NCBI RefSeq assembly: GCF_900186985.1
Contig: NZ_LT906447.1
Span: forward strand, 1,054,001 to 1,118,000
Source of the DNA: Staphylococcus piscifermentans
GTDB taxonomy: Bacteria; Bacillota; Bacilli; Staphylococcales; Staphylococcaceae
DNA: 64,000 bases
Reading direction: 5' to 3'
Positions within the stretch are counted from its first letter, which is position 1, and every line of letters starts with the position of its first letter. The notes under the pieces were generated by a model. That model searched no databases. It was not told the origin of the DNA and saw only the letters and a program-made list of their open reading frames with translations. Made by a program: the position numbers and the translations under genes. Positions 37,599-47,020 of the stretch are shown here, piece after piece.

Positions 37599-38162
37599 TT
37601 AAGGGTTGAGTAACTTATCAATGATTGAATTATACACATCTTTCCAAAGATTAGAATCTGTTTTGAAACGATTAGCAATTACCGTGTGTACTTGCTGTGC
37701 TTTTTCCTCATAATCAGGATCTTCTTTGCTTGGTAAGTAATCTTTACGTGTTTTTTCTACAAAAGATTGAACAGAAGTTGCGCGTGGTCCCCAAACATTT
37801 TCTTGCTCAAAGTTATCGTTTAAGAATATAAAGATTGGAATTGAGCGTGATTTGCCATTAGTTAAATATTGATCAATTAAATCAGTGTCTTGGTCTCTGT
37901 GAAAGACATGGACTTCTAAATTTAATAATTCACTGATGTGCTTCAAAATTGCAATATTCATCATGGCATCCCCACACCAATCTTCTGAAATTACAAGTAC
38001 TTTGTTATAATCTTTATGTTTAATTTTATTGATACGTTCATCATCTTGCGGTACTGAAAAATCATTGTAAATTTTTAACAATGCTTCCTTATTTTCGTTC
38101 ATTTGCTCAATGTACGTGCTTAGATCTTGGCTGTTTTTATAGTACGTTTCTAAATTTGCCAT
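37599..38162 (-). CDS. Thioredoxin-family protein (WCGDA type)
   Basis: A 187-residue thioredoxin-fold protein. The usual WCGPC is replaced by SEDWCGDAMMN, so it has a single active-site cysteine and is not a standard dithiol reductase. The cis-proline segment SRSIPIFIFLND is present. The C-terminal part is helical. Such proteins are common in Firmicutes with no assigned partner. The ATG at 38162 follows GGGGG at 7 bases; an ATG at 38168 is too close to it. Confidence 0.83.
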   Translation of the reverse strand: MANLETYYKNSQDLSTYIEQMNENKEALLKIYNDFSVPQDDERINKIKHKDYNKVLVISEDWCGDAMMNIAILKHISELLNLEVHVFHRDQDTDLIDQYLTNGKSRSIPIFIFLNDNFEQENVWGPRATSVQSFVEKTRKDYLPSKEDPDYEEKAQQVHTVIANRFKTDSNLWKDVYNSIIDKLLNP

Positions 38163-38386
38163 GCTCATACCCCCTTCGTATATTATAAATATTATAGCAA
38201 TTTTTAATAAGGAATAAAAAGGAAAAGTTTAGAAAATTCAAATATTTAAAGTTTGTGGTTAAAACCCTCATTATTTGTGAAAAAAATGATTACATAGCAC
38301 AATTTAGAGAGTAAATAATAAAAAAGTAGTATGATAGAGAGGAAAATAGAACAAACTTAATTAAATTAAAGAAAGTGGTGAATTCT

Positions 38387-38866
38387 ATGAGAAATAAGCT
38401 GGTTGCAATGACTGTATTTATAGTAATCAGTGTAGTAACTCTATTAATATCAGGGTATATTAATAATACAAAATCAGTCGACTTATCTGAACTGAAAATT
38501 GATAATTTAAAAGTAAATGAAAAATTTAATGAAAAAGGATTTAAAGTGAATCACGAGATTCAAGTCGATCGCTACAAATTTTATTATAATGAAAAGCACC
38601 CTGATTTTATGGTGAAAGTGGATAAAAAATCACAACGCATTAAAGGGATTATGCTGATTAAAGATAATAAAATTGGAACAAATCAAAATTTCACAGTAGG
38701 GGATTCTATCGATGATGTAATACAAGCATTAGGAAGCGGCTATCAATTGAGTAAGGGAAAAAATGATTATAAAACTTTAACTTACTCAGATAAAGATAAC
38801 CATCTTAATTTGAAAGTTTTATATCAAAATGATGAAATTCGCCGAATTGAATTTTATAAATGGTAA
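38387..38866 (+). CDS. Membrane-anchored protein of unknown function (159 aa)
   Basis: One N-terminal hydrophobic anchor (LVAMTVFIVISVVTLLISGY) and an extracellular domain with repeated beta-strand-like segments (KIDNLKVNEKFNEKGFKVN, GIMLIKDNKIGTNQNFTVGD). There is no lipobox cysteine. The domain contains a SmpA/OmlA-like turn pattern (NFTVGDSIDDVIQALGSGYQ), as in small outer-surface proteins of Firmicutes. A weak ribosome site (GAAAGTGG) precedes the ATG. Function unknown. Confidence 0.68.
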   Translation: MRNKLVAMTVFIVISVVTLLISGYINNTKSVDLSELKIDNLKVNEKFNEKGFKVNHEIQVDRYKFYYNEKHPDFMVKVDKKSQRIKGIMLIKDNKIGTNQNFTVGDSIDDVIQALGSGYQLSKGKNDYKTLTYSDKDNHLNLKVLYQNDEIRRIEFYKW

Positions 38867-38877
38867 ATTTATTTTTG

Positions 38878-38920
38878 AAGGTGGCGTACTTCGATAATCC
38901 AAGGCGTCATCTTTTTTTGT
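38878..38920 (+). terminator. Terminator of the 159-aa membrane-anchored protein gene
   Basis: Stem AAGGTGGCG paired with CGTCATCTT (G-U pairs allowed), followed by a long T run. Confidence 0.75.
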
Positions 38921-39039
38921 TAGAAAAATTTATTATTTAGTACATAGACCATAAACATTTTATATGTTTTTAAAGTTTAAATATTTTAAAGCTTTGTGAG
39001 TTTAAAGTATAATATAGGGAAATCTGGGAGGTGGACCAA

Positions 39040-39600
39040 TTGAACAAAATTACATTTTTAAATGACTTAGAAAGCGAATTGAGATGGTTGCCCAGAAAAG
39101 AACAAGATCGAATTATGTTTCATTATGAAGATATATTTTATGAAGGAGAACGAAAAGGACGTTCTGAAGTTGAAATTTTAGAAAGTATGGAATCTCCTAA
39201 AAAAATCGCTAAAGAGATTTATGCTCAGCATGCAATTGATAATGCAGAAAGCGCTCCTAATGCTCAAAATGTTACCAAAGCAGTATTAGCAACTGTGGGT
39301 ATAGGATTGCTGACTTTAGTGATTATATTAATTCCTTTGATTTTTGTAGTAATTATTATGCTTGCTATGCTGCTTATTTCACTTGTCTTGCTGTTATCAC
39401 CGATTATTATGGCATTTGCAAACATTTTAGATGGCTTTTCACATTTTCTATTTAGTGACTTCTTATTCTCGATTGGTTATTTGGGCCTAGGTATTATATT
39501 TATTGTTTTAATATTTAAATTAGCTGAAATTCTGTATAAATTAATTTTAAAATATTTACGATGGAACTTAAAACTAATAAAAGGGAGCATGCAAGGATGA
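39040..39600 (+). CDS. HAAS-domain (DUF1700) membrane protein
   Basis: Residues 1-70 form the HAAS helical domain (FLNDLESELRWLPRKEQDRI, FYEGERKGRSEVEILESM). It is followed by three to four hydrophobic helices. HAAS proteins usually act with PadR-type regulators or DUF4097 proteins in envelope stress responses. The start is probably TTG 39040, eight bases after GGGAGG; the earlier GTG at 39031 overlaps that site. The stop shares an ATGA with the DUF4097 gene, so the two are coupled. Confidence 0.78.
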   Translation: MNKITFLNDLESELRWLPRKEQDRIMFHYEDIFYEGERKGRSEVEILESMESPKKIAKEIYAQHAIDNAESAPNAQNVTKAVLATVGIGLLTLVIILIPLIFVVIIMLAMLLISLVLLLSPIIMAFANILDGFSHFLFSDFLFSIGYLGLGIIFIVLIFKLAEILYKLILKYLRWNLKLIKGSMQG

Positions 39601-40433
39601 AGAAATTATTGATAATCGGAATTGTCATATTTATTACTTTCTTTTCACTCGGCTCTCTGGTTTGGTTTGTGCATGACAAAAATATCTTACCTAATGAAAA
39701 AGTACATAAAACTTTTACTGATGAAAAAGTTCAAGATATTACGATAAGTGGTAAAAAGGCGAATATTAAAATTGTTCAAGGGGATAAGTTGAAATTGAAT
39801 TACAATGGTGAAAAGCCAATTAACTATTCAATTCACAATGGTATTTTAAAAATTTCTGAGAAACAAAAGAATGATATTGCGCCTACTATCAATCCCTTTA
39901 AGCAGAATAAGCAAAATATGATTATTGAAGTGCCAAAGAAAAAACTGCAAGATATTAATATTTCGACGGATACTGGAAATATTGTAACAGATAAATTAAC
40001 AGCTGAGACAGTTACAATTTGGAATAATGTTTCTAATATTAATTTTATTAAAAGTCGCTTTGACAACATAGAGGTCAAAGCAGAGTCTACGGATTTAGAC
40101 TTTGATCGAACGACGTTAAAAAATGGTAATGTCAAAATTCAAAATGGTTCAATTGCAGGTACGCAATCAATAGTACAAGACAGTGTATTTATAATTGAGA
40201 ACGGAAACATCACTTTAAACAAGATGGCTGATGCGTGTGATTTAAAATCATTTGCCAAAAAAGGAAGTATCAGCTTCTCGTATAAAAATGTGCCTAAAGA
40301 TACGTTATTAAAATTAAATCCATCCGATGGGAAAAAGGTCATTAATAACCCGTACTTTAAGGATGAGAAGGTCGGCAATGGCGAGAACGTTCTTGAGTTT
40401 TACACTAATCACGGTGATATAAAAATTAATTAA
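39597..40433 (+). CDS. DUF4097 beta-repeat membrane protein
   Basis: One N-terminal membrane anchor (LLIIGIVIFITFFSLGSLVWF), then an extracellular beta-solenoid-like domain with short repeated strands (DITISGKKANIKIVQGDKLKL, ISTDTGNIVTDKL, DLDFDRTTLKNGNVKIQNGS, GNITLNKMA, GSISFSYKN). DUF4097 proteins of the LiaG type are found with envelope stress systems. No sensor kinase or PadR regulator neighbours it. The ATG at 39597 overlaps the upstream stop. A terminator follows. Confidence 0.78.
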   Translation: MKKLLIIGIVIFITFFSLGSLVWFVHDKNILPNEKVHKTFTDEKVQDITISGKKANIKIVQGDKLKLNYNGEKPINYSIHNGILKISEKQKNDIAPTINPFKQNKQNMIIEVPKKKLQDINISTDTGNIVTDKLTAETVTIWNNVSNINFIKSRFDNIEVKAESTDLDFDRTTLKNGNVKIQNGSIAGTQSIVQDSVFIIENGNITLNKMADACDLKSFAKKGSISFSYKNVPKDTLLKLNPSDGKKVINNPYFKDEKVGNGENVLEFYTNHGDIKIN

Positions 40434-40438
40434 TAGAG

Positions 40439-40482
40439 TAGGGACAAGATGATAAAGCCTTATTTAAGGTTCGTCTTGTCCC
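40439..40482. terminator. Terminator between the DUF4097 and C45 genes
   Basis: Stem AGGGACAAGA/TCTTGTCCCT with an AT-rich loop, serving the converging genes. Confidence 0.85.
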
Positions 40483-40488
40483 TTATTA

Positions 40489-41532
40489 TTATTTAGAGGC
40501 AAATTGTATATCAGTGTCGATAACACCTTCAATTGTTGTCATATCAAGTTCATTACCTTCTAACCATCTAGCAAAGTCAATTTGGATAGGAACACCATTT
40601 TCCCCTAAAGCTAACCAAGCTTGCATAGTTTCAGGTTGGTACAAGCTGGTATGAATTGTTCCAGACCAACTACTGAATAATTTGCTATAAATTTCATAAG
40701 ATGGGTTATTAAATAATTCAAAAGCTTTTGCTTTATCCATGTGGATATTTGTCTGCTTTAAAGTACGACCGAGTCGCTCTTTAGATTCTTTAGTATAATT
40801 TCTATTTTCATGAGTTAATAATTTAAAATGATTAGTACAAGTGCGATCATATCGTACACTGATATCACGGGGAGAGACTTCGACAATTGCGTGATTCAAG
40901 TTTTTATCCATCACGATATAACTAAACGAACTGCGGTGTGGAAGTTCTTTCAATAATCGTATGGCTTCATCTGTATCTTTGCATAGTTCTAAAATCAGTC
41001 TTCCAATCATATAACACACAAACCCGTTCGAGGGCTTTTTGCGATGCATGAAATTATATCCCATAGCTAAACCAGCAGAATTCAGTCCATCCATTCTTCC
41101 TGTAATTCTTGAAGTAGGTCCGATTTGGGCTAAACCGCCATCATAAGGTTGATACAGTAAATAGCGGCCGTCATAAGTAGCAGGATGATAGTCATAATTC
41201 CTGACAAGATAATCATTTCCTAAAAATACTGTGCATCCGCTATCTTTTTTAATCGGCGTAAATCGATAGTGCGCAAAATTGAAAACAATTTGTCTTATAG
41301 GTATTTCAAGCACTTCACGCATACCAATTAATTCCTCCCATATTTGTGGAGCGTAAGTTTGGAATATCTCATATGTTTCGTTAACATCTATATCAAAACG
41401 TGGCAGACGTTTTTTCCATTCTTTTTCTCGATTTTGAAGTAAGCGGGTTTGTTTCATCCATTTACCTGTTTCTACTCCTAAATCAAAATGTGATCCTCGA
41501 AAAGTCATGATATCTGAGTAAACTTTTTGCAT
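40489..41532 (-). CDS. C45-family acyltransferase/peptidase-like protein
   Basis: A 347-residue Ntn-hydrolase of the acyl-CoA:6-aminopenicillanate acyltransferase type. The likely nucleophile is Cys100 in KKDSGCTVFLGND, where autocleavage between Gly99 and Cys100 would expose it. LVRNYDYHP, GRMDGLNSAGLAMGYN and HRSSFSYIVMDKN are family motifs. The natural substrate is unknown; related proteins cleave amides of fatty acids or peptides. The ATG follows GGGGATATTACA. Confidence 0.8.
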   Translation of the reverse strand: MQKVYSDIMTFRGSHFDLGVETGKWMKQTRLLQNREKEWKKRLPRFDIDVNETYEIFQTYAPQIWEELIGMREVLEIPIRQIVFNFAHYRFTPIKKDSGCTVFLGNDYLVRNYDYHPATYDGRYLLYQPYDGGLAQIGPTSRITGRMDGLNSAGLAMGYNFMHRKKPSNGFVCYMIGRLILELCKDTDEAIRLLKELPHRSSFSYIVMDKNLNHAIVEVSPRDISVRYDRTCTNHFKLLTHENRNYTKESKERLGRTLKQTNIHMDKAKAFELFNNPSYEIYSKLFSSWSGTIHTSLYQPETMQAWLALGENGVPIQIDFARWLEGNELDMTTIEGVIDTDIQFASK

Positions 41533-41592
41533 TGTAATATCCCCTTAATTTTTTGTATTTACAAATGTTACAATAATGTAATTTTTTATTAA

Positions 41593-41622
41593 TAGACTCT
41601 AGAAATAATTGTGTATTACAAT
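41593..41622 (+). promoter_or_regulatory. Promoter of the 20-residue peptide gene
   Basis: TAGACT (41593-41598), an 18-base spacer and TACAAT (41617-41622) give a plausible promoter about 65 bases before the small ORF. Confidence 0.5.
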
Positions 41623-41688
41623 ATAGTCAGTAGATAGAAAGCACAAATGTCACTTGAAACGCGAAGCAAACGTTCAGAGGTGATGGAT

Positions 41689-41751
41689 ATGATTCAAGAT
41701 TATTATAACAGAGCTTACTCTGCTGTATACAGATGGTGGAGAGGCGCTTAA
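41689..41751 (+). CDS. Unannotated small basic aromatic peptide (20 aa)
   Basis: The ORF reads MIQDYYNRAYSAVYRWWRGA behind AGAGGTGATGGAT, with the ribosome site about eight bases upstream. A second ATG at 41683 would add MD. Aromatic residues (Tyr, Trp) make up about a third of the peptide and three arginines give it a net positive charge. A promoter lies upstream and a terminator (41770-41812) just after, so this is a separate short transcript of about 190 bases. Amphipathic pattern is suggestive of a membrane-active or regulatory peptide. I know no homologue; the RNA itself could be the functional product. Confidence 0.55.
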   Translation: MIQDYYNRAYSAVYRWWRGA

Positions 41752-41769
41752 TACTTAATCTTTATATAA

Positions 41770-41818
41770 AACGAAATAGTAAACTTGATTGCAGCAGGTT
41801 TCTTATTTCGTTTTTTTA
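41770..41818 (+). terminator. Terminator of the small peptide transcript
   Basis: Stem AACGAAATA/TATTTCGTT with a 25-base loop and a run of seven T. Confidence 0.8.
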
Positions 41819-41963
41819 CATATATTTTCTCTATATTTCAGTAAAATAAATTCTAGATTGAATGCTTGAATTCAAACATATCAGGGTATATGTTTTAATG
41901 ATGAATTTAAGTGTGCTATTATTACAATATGCAGGCTATTATTTTTATAGAGGTGAAAATAAA

Positions 41964-42137
41964 ATGTTAGACTTTATTAAAGGCTTTTTCAAATTCTTCT
42001 TCAGCTTAGCACTTATCGTGTCAGTTGTTGTCGGCGTAGGTGTAGCAGTATTCGCTTATGTCTTTAAGAAAGATTTTGAAGACATTGAAAGAAGAACGAA
42101 AGAAATCGTTTCAGATATCGAATCTGGAAATGAATAA
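41964..42137 (+). CDS. Small single-pass membrane protein (57 aa)
   Basis: An N-terminal amphipathic stretch (MLDFIKGFFKFFFS), one transmembrane helix (LALIVSVVVGVGVAVFAYVF) and a charged C-terminal helix (KKDFEDIERRTKEIVSDIES). AGAGGTG lies at the right distance before the ATG at 41964; the frame is open further upstream without a ribosome site. A terminator follows at 42,152. The family is not recognised; the gene is separated from the preceding peptide transcript. Confidence 0.72.
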   Translation: MLDFIKGFFKFFFSLALIVSVVVGVGVAVFAYVFKKDFEDIERRTKEIVSDIESGNE

Positions 42138-42151
42138 TTAAGAGATGGAGC

Positions 42152-42178
42152 ACTTGTCGATTTAATCGGCAAGTGCTT
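42152..42178. terminator. Terminator between the 57-aa protein and yolD genes
   Basis: Stem GCACTTGTCG/CGGCAAGTGC with T run, on convergent genes. Confidence 0.82.
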
Positions 42179-42190
42179 TTTTCGTTTTTA

Positions 42191-42592
42191 CTAGAGGAGC
42201 AAAGTGATGTGAACGATATCTAATAAAGATAGCTGTACTGGTTGTAATGCTTTTAAATCTTTGCCGATGAGAAGTTGCTCTAAGTAATCTATCTTTGTCG
42301 GCATTAAATTTAAAGCATGTATCCAACCATTTTTAAAGTAACGTACCTTAATAGCAGTTTGAGTATGGAATGCCGTTTGAATCTGTTGATTGAGTTCGTA
42401 GATTTGATCTTCAGATAAGACGGGACGTTCTACTTTGGTTTGATCTACAGCATATTGATGTAAGCGTTCAAATTGCTCTGGCAAAGTTGCGAAAGGGGCC
42501 CATTTCACCATTCCTCTTCCTTGAGGGATATTTGTTTCTAATTGGCTGCGTGGGATTTTTCGATAATCTGTTTCCGATTGTGAGTCCTTCAA
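42191..42592 (-). CDS. YolD-like protein
   Basis: The YolD signature NIPQGRGMVKWAPFATLPEQ is at residues 20-40, followed by a domain with HIT-like beta strands. YolD proteins are often beside or fused to Y-family DNA polymerases and are part of the SOS response; no polymerase gene is next to it here. The start is not certain: I prefer TTG at 42592 behind AGGTG, but TTG 42616 is in frame with no ribosome site. A LexA box lies upstream (42635-42648), which supports damage-inducible expression. Confidence 0.82.
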   Translation of the reverse strand: MKDSQSETDYRKIPRSQLETNIPQGRGMVKWAPFATLPEQFERLHQYAVDQTKVERPVLSEDQIYELNQQIQTAFHTQTAIKVRYFKNGWIHALNLMPTKIDYLEQLLIGKDLKALQPVQLSLLDIVHITLLL

Positions 42593-42634
42593 AGATATCA
42601 CCTGCTTGTGGTTCAAGTTGATAATTTCATTATA

Positions 42635-42648
42635 CGAACGTTCGTTCG
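42635..42648. promoter_or_regulatory. LexA (SOS) box upstream of yolD
   Basis: CGAACGTTCGTTCG fits the Firmicute LexA consensus CGAACRNRYGTTYG at the conserved half-sites CGAAC and GTTCG. It lies 42 bases upstream of the preferred YolD start. Confidence 0.82.
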
Positions 42649-42765
42649 TATTTGCAAGTTTAATTCTTAACTTTTTTTGAAACTGAAAATAGAGAGAAAT
42701 AACTGAAGTATTATCTTTTTTAGCGGGAATATCTTACAATGAATAGTAATAAAGGAGGTTAAACA

Positions 42766-43800
42766 ATGACTAAATCAGGTTACATTGGATCTTATACGAA
42801 AAAAGAAGGAAAGGGGATTTACCGTTTCGTATTGGATGAATCGAAAGCTGCAATTGAAAAAGTAGAAACAGGATTTGAAATTGAAGCTTCGACATACTTA
42901 GCAAGAAAAAATCAATTCTTATATGCCATTACAAAAGAAGGCGAGCGCTGCGGCATTGCTAGTTTCCGCGTTGAAAATGATGGGGAATTAGTATTGCTGA
43001 ATAAATGTTTAGATTCTGTTGAAGGAACAGGATGTTATATTTCTGTATCTGATGATGGAGAATATTTATTTGAAGCGGTTTACGGAGCAGGCATCATTCG
43101 TTTATATGAGTTGGATTCTGCAACAGGTGAAGTAGTAAGTTTAATAGAAGAACTGAAACATAACTATAAAACAGGACCACATGAGAGACAAGATCATCCG
43201 CATGTACACTATGCACATCAAACGCCTGATAAAAAGTTTGTGGCTGCTTGTGATTTAGGGACAGATCGTATTGTAAGTTATTCCTTTAATGAAAATGGAT
43301 ATGATGTAGCAGCCATTTCAGAGTTTGAAGCAGGTTTTGGTCCACGCCATATTGAATTTCATGAAAATGGCAAATTCGCATATGTGGTACATGAAATAGC
43401 CAATAAAGTCAGCGTAACTCAATATGTAAATGGTCATTTTGAAGAAATTGCCAATTATTCTACATTACCTGAAGAATTCAAAGGTGAAAGCAAGTTGGCA
43501 GGCGTCCATTTATCACATGATCAACATTACTTATATATTAGCAATCGTGGTCATGATAGTATTGCAGTTTTTGCAGTCAATGAAAAAGGTGATGAGCTGG
43601 AATTTGTAGAAATTGTACCGAGCGGTGATGAATTTCCACGTGATTTCAACATCACAGAAGATGATAACTACTTAGTGTGTGCTCACCAAGAAGGCAAGTA
43701 TAAAGTTACTGTTTTCGAACGTCACCCTGAAAGCGGCAAGTTGAGTTTAACAGATGGCCAACATCATGCAGCAGAAGGTGTTTGTGTTATTTTCGATTAA
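42766..43800 (+). CDS. pgl: 6-phosphogluconolactonase (seven-bladed beta-propeller type)
   Basis: Hydrolyses 6-phosphogluconolactone to 6-phosphogluconate in the oxidative pentose phosphate pathway. The 344-residue beta-propeller is of the YkgB/Pgl lactonase family: [51 protein letters not shown] and [22 protein letters not shown] are typical. AAAGGAGG precedes the ATG. It stands just before a pgi-gnd-zwf cluster with its own terminator at 43,849. Confidence 0.9.
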   Translation: MTKSGYIGSYTKKEGKGIYRFVLDESKAAIEKVETGFEIEASTYLARKNQFLYAITKEGERCGIASFRVENDGELVLLNKCLDSVEGTGCYISVSDDGEYLFEAVYGAGIIRLYELDSATGEVVSLIEELKHNYKTGPHERQDHPHVHYAHQTPDKKFVAACDLGTDRIVSYSFNENGYDVAAISEFEAGFGPRHIEFHENGKFAYVVHEIANKVSVTQYVNGHFEEIANYSTLPEEFKGESKLAGVHLSHDQHYLYISNRGHDSIAVFAVNEKGDELEFVEIVPSGDEFPRDFNITEDDNYLVCAHQEGKYKVTVFERHPESGKLSLTDGQHHAAEGVCVIFD

Positions 43801-43848
43801 AAAGAAAACAGTTTTGAGCTAGGTTAAATTATAAATATAAATTTAATT

Positions 43849-43888
43849 AAAAGTCGGTGAAAACTTCGAGGGTTTTTATCGACTTTTT
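43849..43888 (+). terminator. pgl terminator
   Basis: Stem AAAAGTCG/CGACTTTT with T run, about 50 bases after the stop. Confidence 0.8.
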
Positions 43889-44050
43889 TATTTTAAATTT
43901 TCTCTGCTGTAATAATAAAATACTAATTACTAAATAACTATTTGAATAATAAGTGATACTCCATTTTTACTCCATCATCAAATGCTTTAACTTCTTACTT
44001 TAGTTTCAAGACATTTTCCTTTGCTTTACTAATTCGCAATTAATGCCATT

Positions 44051-44111
44051 GTTAATGTTGCAAGGTGACAAAAATTGCAGTGTTAACAAAGGAATTAATT
44101 ATTGTTATAAA
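44051..44111 (+). promoter_or_regulatory. pgi promoter overlapped by a long dyad operator
   Basis: Promoter: -35 TTAACA (44083-44088), 17-base spacer, -10 TATAAA (44106-44111). Overlapping the -35 is a symmetrical dyad GTTAA-N3-TGCAA-N11-TTGCA-N3-TTAAC (44051-44087). Both half-sites are perfect inverted copies. It does not match a regulator I know. The rest of the 390-base gap (43,889-44,196) is AT-rich with no ORF. Confidence 0.55.
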
Positions 44112-44196
44112 TATATTTGTAATAGTTATTAGGAAGTTCCGAAAAATTTAAAACTTATTTTTGTAAAGAGTATGAATAACAGGGAGGCAAATAATC

Positions 44197-45528
44197 ATGA
44201 CTCATATACAGCTAGACTACGGTAAAGCTTTAGAATTTTTTAATGAACATGAATTAGAACAACAAAGAGAAATAGTTAAAACAATACACGATATGATGCA
44301 CGAAGGTACAGGTGCAGGAAATGATTTCTTAGGTTGGATAGATCTTCCGGTTGATTATGATAAAGAAGAATTTTCACGTATTTTAGAAGCAGTGAAACGT
44401 ATCAAAGAACATTCTGATGTATTAGTAGTAGTCGGAATTGGCGGTTCTTACTTAGGCGCACGTGCTGCAATTGAAATGTTAAGCTCTGCATTCAGAACAA
44501 GTGACGAATATCCTGAAATTGTTTTTGCAGGCAACCATTTATCATCTACTTATTTAAATGACTTGATTCAATATTTAGATGGCAAAGATTATTCAGTCAA
44601 TGTCATTTCTAAATCAGGTACTACTACAGAACCAGCAGTTGCATTCAGACTCTTTAAACAACTATTAGAAGATAAATATGGCAAAGAAGAAGCAAAACAA
44701 CGTATCTTTGCGACAACTGATAAAGAAAAAGGTGCTTTGAAACAATTAGCTACAAATGAAGGTTATGAAACATTTGTCGTTCCTGACGATATTGGCGGAC
44801 GTTACTCTGTATTAACAGCAGTAGGTTTATTACCGATTGCTGCAGCAGGTATTGATATTAACACAATGCTGCAGGGTGCTGCTAAAGCAAGAAATGAATT
44901 GTCTTCAGGCATATTAGAAGATAATATTGCATATCAATATGCGACTATCCGCAATATTTTATATGCAAAAGGTTATACAACAGAAATGCTTATTAATTAC
45001 GAACCTTCAATGCAATATTTTAATGAATGGTGGAAACAATTGTTTGGTGAATCAGAAGGTAAAGATTTCAAAGGTATCTATCCTTCAAGTGCTAACTATA
45101 CAACTGATTTACATTCACTAGGTCAGTATGTTCAAGAAGGTCGTCGTTTCTTATTTGAAACTGTAGTGAAAGTAGAAAAACCTAAATACGACATTGCAAT
45201 TGAAAAAGATAGTGACGACTTGGATGGACTAAATTATTTAGCTGGAAAAACAATCGATGAAGTTAATACTAAAGCTTTCGAAGGTACAATATTAGCACAC
45301 ACTGACGGAGGCGTGCCTAATTTAGTGGTTAACATTCCTAAATTAGACGAAGAAACATTTGGTTATTTGGTATATTTCTTTGAGCTTGCTTGTGCGATGA
45401 GTGGTTATCAACTAGGAGTGAATCCATTTAACCAACCTGGTGTAGAAGCGTATAAACAAAATATGTTTGCGCTATTAGGTAAACCAGGATTCGAAGAAAG
45501 AAAACAGGAATTAGAAAAAAGACTATAA
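44197..45528 (+). CDS. pgi: Glucose-6-phosphate isomerase
   Basis: Interconverts glucose-6-phosphate and fructose-6-phosphate. The 443-residue protein has the Bacillales-type motifs [43 protein letters not shown] and [24 protein letters not shown] precedes the ATG. It is the first gene of a pgi-gnd-zwf cluster, 22 bases before gnd. From memory pgi, gnd and zwf are dispersed in S. aureus, so this grouping is unusual; a paralogous copy elsewhere cannot be excluded. Confidence 0.95.
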   Translation: MTHIQLDYGKALEFFNEHELEQQREIVKTIHDMMHEGTGAGNDFLGWIDLPVDYDKEEFSRILEAVKRIKEHSDVLVVVGIGGSYLGARAAIEMLSSAFRTSDEYPEIVFAGNHLSSTYLNDLIQYLDGKDYSVNVISKSGTTTEPAVAFRLFKQLLEDKYGKEEAKQRIFATTDKEKGALKQLATNEGYETFVVPDDIGGRYSVLTAVGLLPIAAAGIDINTMLQGAAKARNELSSGILEDNIAYQYATIRNILYAKGYTTEMLINYEPSMQYFNEWWKQLFGESEGKDFKGIYPSSANYTTDLHSLGQYVQEGRRFLFETVVKVEKPKYDIAIEKDSDDLDGLNYLAGKTIDEVNTKAFEGTILAHTDGGVPNLVVNIPKLDEETFGYLVYFFELACAMSGYQLGVNPFNQPGVEAYKQNMFALLGKPGFEERKQELEKRL

Positions 45529-45550
45529 TATACAGAAAGGATGAAAAATA

Positions 45551-46954
45551 GTGAAACATAATATAGGTGTTCTCGGGCTAGGAGTAATGGGCAGAAATCT
45601 AGCTAGAAATATTAAGTCACATGGTTATAGTGTTTCCGTTTACAGTATATCAACTGACGAAATTCATAAATTGATGGACGAAACTGAGAATGAAATAACA
45701 CCGACTTATACTATGGAAGAATTTGTCAATTCACTTGAAAAACCACGCAAAATATTATTAATGGTAAAAGCCGGCGAACCCACCGATAAAACAATTGAAA
45801 AATTAGTTCCGCTGCTAGATAAAGACGACATAGTTATTGATGGTGGTAATACAAATTACCAAGATACAATTCATAGAAGCAAAGTTTTGGCTGATGATGG
45901 TATTAATTTTATAGGTATGGGCGTGTCTGGAGGAGAAGTAGGAGCGCTTAATGGACCATCATTAATGCCAGGTGGCCAAAAAGAAGCTTTCGATAAAGTG
46001 AGTGATATTTTACAAGCAATTTCAGCTAAAACAGAAGATGGCACACCTTGTGTATCTTATATAGGACCTGATGGATCAGGGCATTACGTTAAAATGGTGC
46101 ATAACGGTATCGAATATGCTGACTTGCAACTAATTGCAGAAAGTTACGCAATGATGAAAGATGTATTGCACATGTCTCATTCTGAAATCGCTAAAACATT
46201 TAAAGAATGGAATAAAGGTGAGCTAGACAGTTATTTAATCGAAATTACTGGTGAAATCTTTAATAAATTAGATGAAGACAGTACACCATTAGTTGAAAAA
46301 GTAATGGACAAAGCAGGACAAAAAGGTACAGGAAAATGGACTTCTATCAACGCATTAGAATTGGGAGTTCCATTAACAATTATTACAGAGTCAGTATTTG
46401 CACGCTTTATTTCTTCAATGAAAGAAGAACGTGTCGAAGCTTCTAAACGTTTGGAAGGACCATCACCTAAATTTAATGGTGATAAAGATGAGTTTTTAGA
46501 AAAAATTCGTCAAGCATTATATATGAGTAAAATTTGTTCATATGCTCAAGGATTTGCTCAAATGCGTAAAGCAAGTGAAGAATATAACTGGAATTTACAA
46601 CTCGGCGACTTAGCAATGATTTGGAGAGAAGGTTGTATCATTCGAGCACAGTTTTTACAAAAAATAAAAGAAGCATTTGATAAAGATGCAAACCTGCAAA
46701 ATTTATTGTTGGATTCATACTTTAAAGACATTGTTATCAATTATCAACATGCATTACGAGATGTAGTAGCAACTAGTGCGCAAAATGGTGTCCCAACACC
46801 TGGTTTTTCAGCGAGTATCAATTACTATGATAGCTACCGTTCAGAAAATCTACCTGCAAATTTGATTCAAGCTCAACGTGATTATTTTGGTGCACACACA
46901 TACGAACGTAAAGATCGTGAAGGTGTATTCCATACACAATGGTCTGATCTTTAA
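45551..46954 (+). CDS. gnd: 6-phosphogluconate dehydrogenase, decarboxylating
   Basis: Converts 6-phosphogluconate to ribulose-5-phosphate with NADP reduction. The Rossmann motif is [48 protein letters not shown] and [18 protein letters not shown] mark the active site. The 467-residue protein begins with GTG at 45551 behind GAAAGG. The N-terminal region ([17 protein letters not shown]) differs noticeably from the S. aureus housekeeping enzyme as I recall it, which would fit a second copy. Confidence 0.94.
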   Translation: MKHNIGVLGLGVMGRNLARNIKSHGYSVSVYSISTDEIHKLMDETENEITPTYTMEEFVNSLEKPRKILLMVKAGEPTDKTIEKLVPLLDKDDIVIDGGNTNYQDTIHRSKVLADDGINFIGMGVSGGEVGALNGPSLMPGGQKEAFDKVSDILQAISAKTEDGTPCVSYIGPDGSGHYVKMVHNGIEYADLQLIAESYAMMKDVLHMSHSEIAKTFKEWNKGELDSYLIEITGEIFNKLDEDSTPLVEKVMDKAGQKGTGKWTSINALELGVPLTIITESVFARFISSMKEERVEASKRLEGPSPKFNGDKDEFLEKIRQALYMSKICSYAQGFAQMRKASEEYNWNLQLGDLAMIWREGCIIRAQFLQKIKEAFDKDANLQNLLLDSYFKDIVINYQHALRDVVATSAQNGVPTPGFSASINYYDSYRSENLPANLIQAQRDYFGAHTYERKDREGVFHTQWSDL

Positions 46955-47020
46955 GAAAAATATTTATGTAATTCAATTATGAACTAAATGGAAAATAGGT
47001 AACCGTATAGGTTGTTAACA

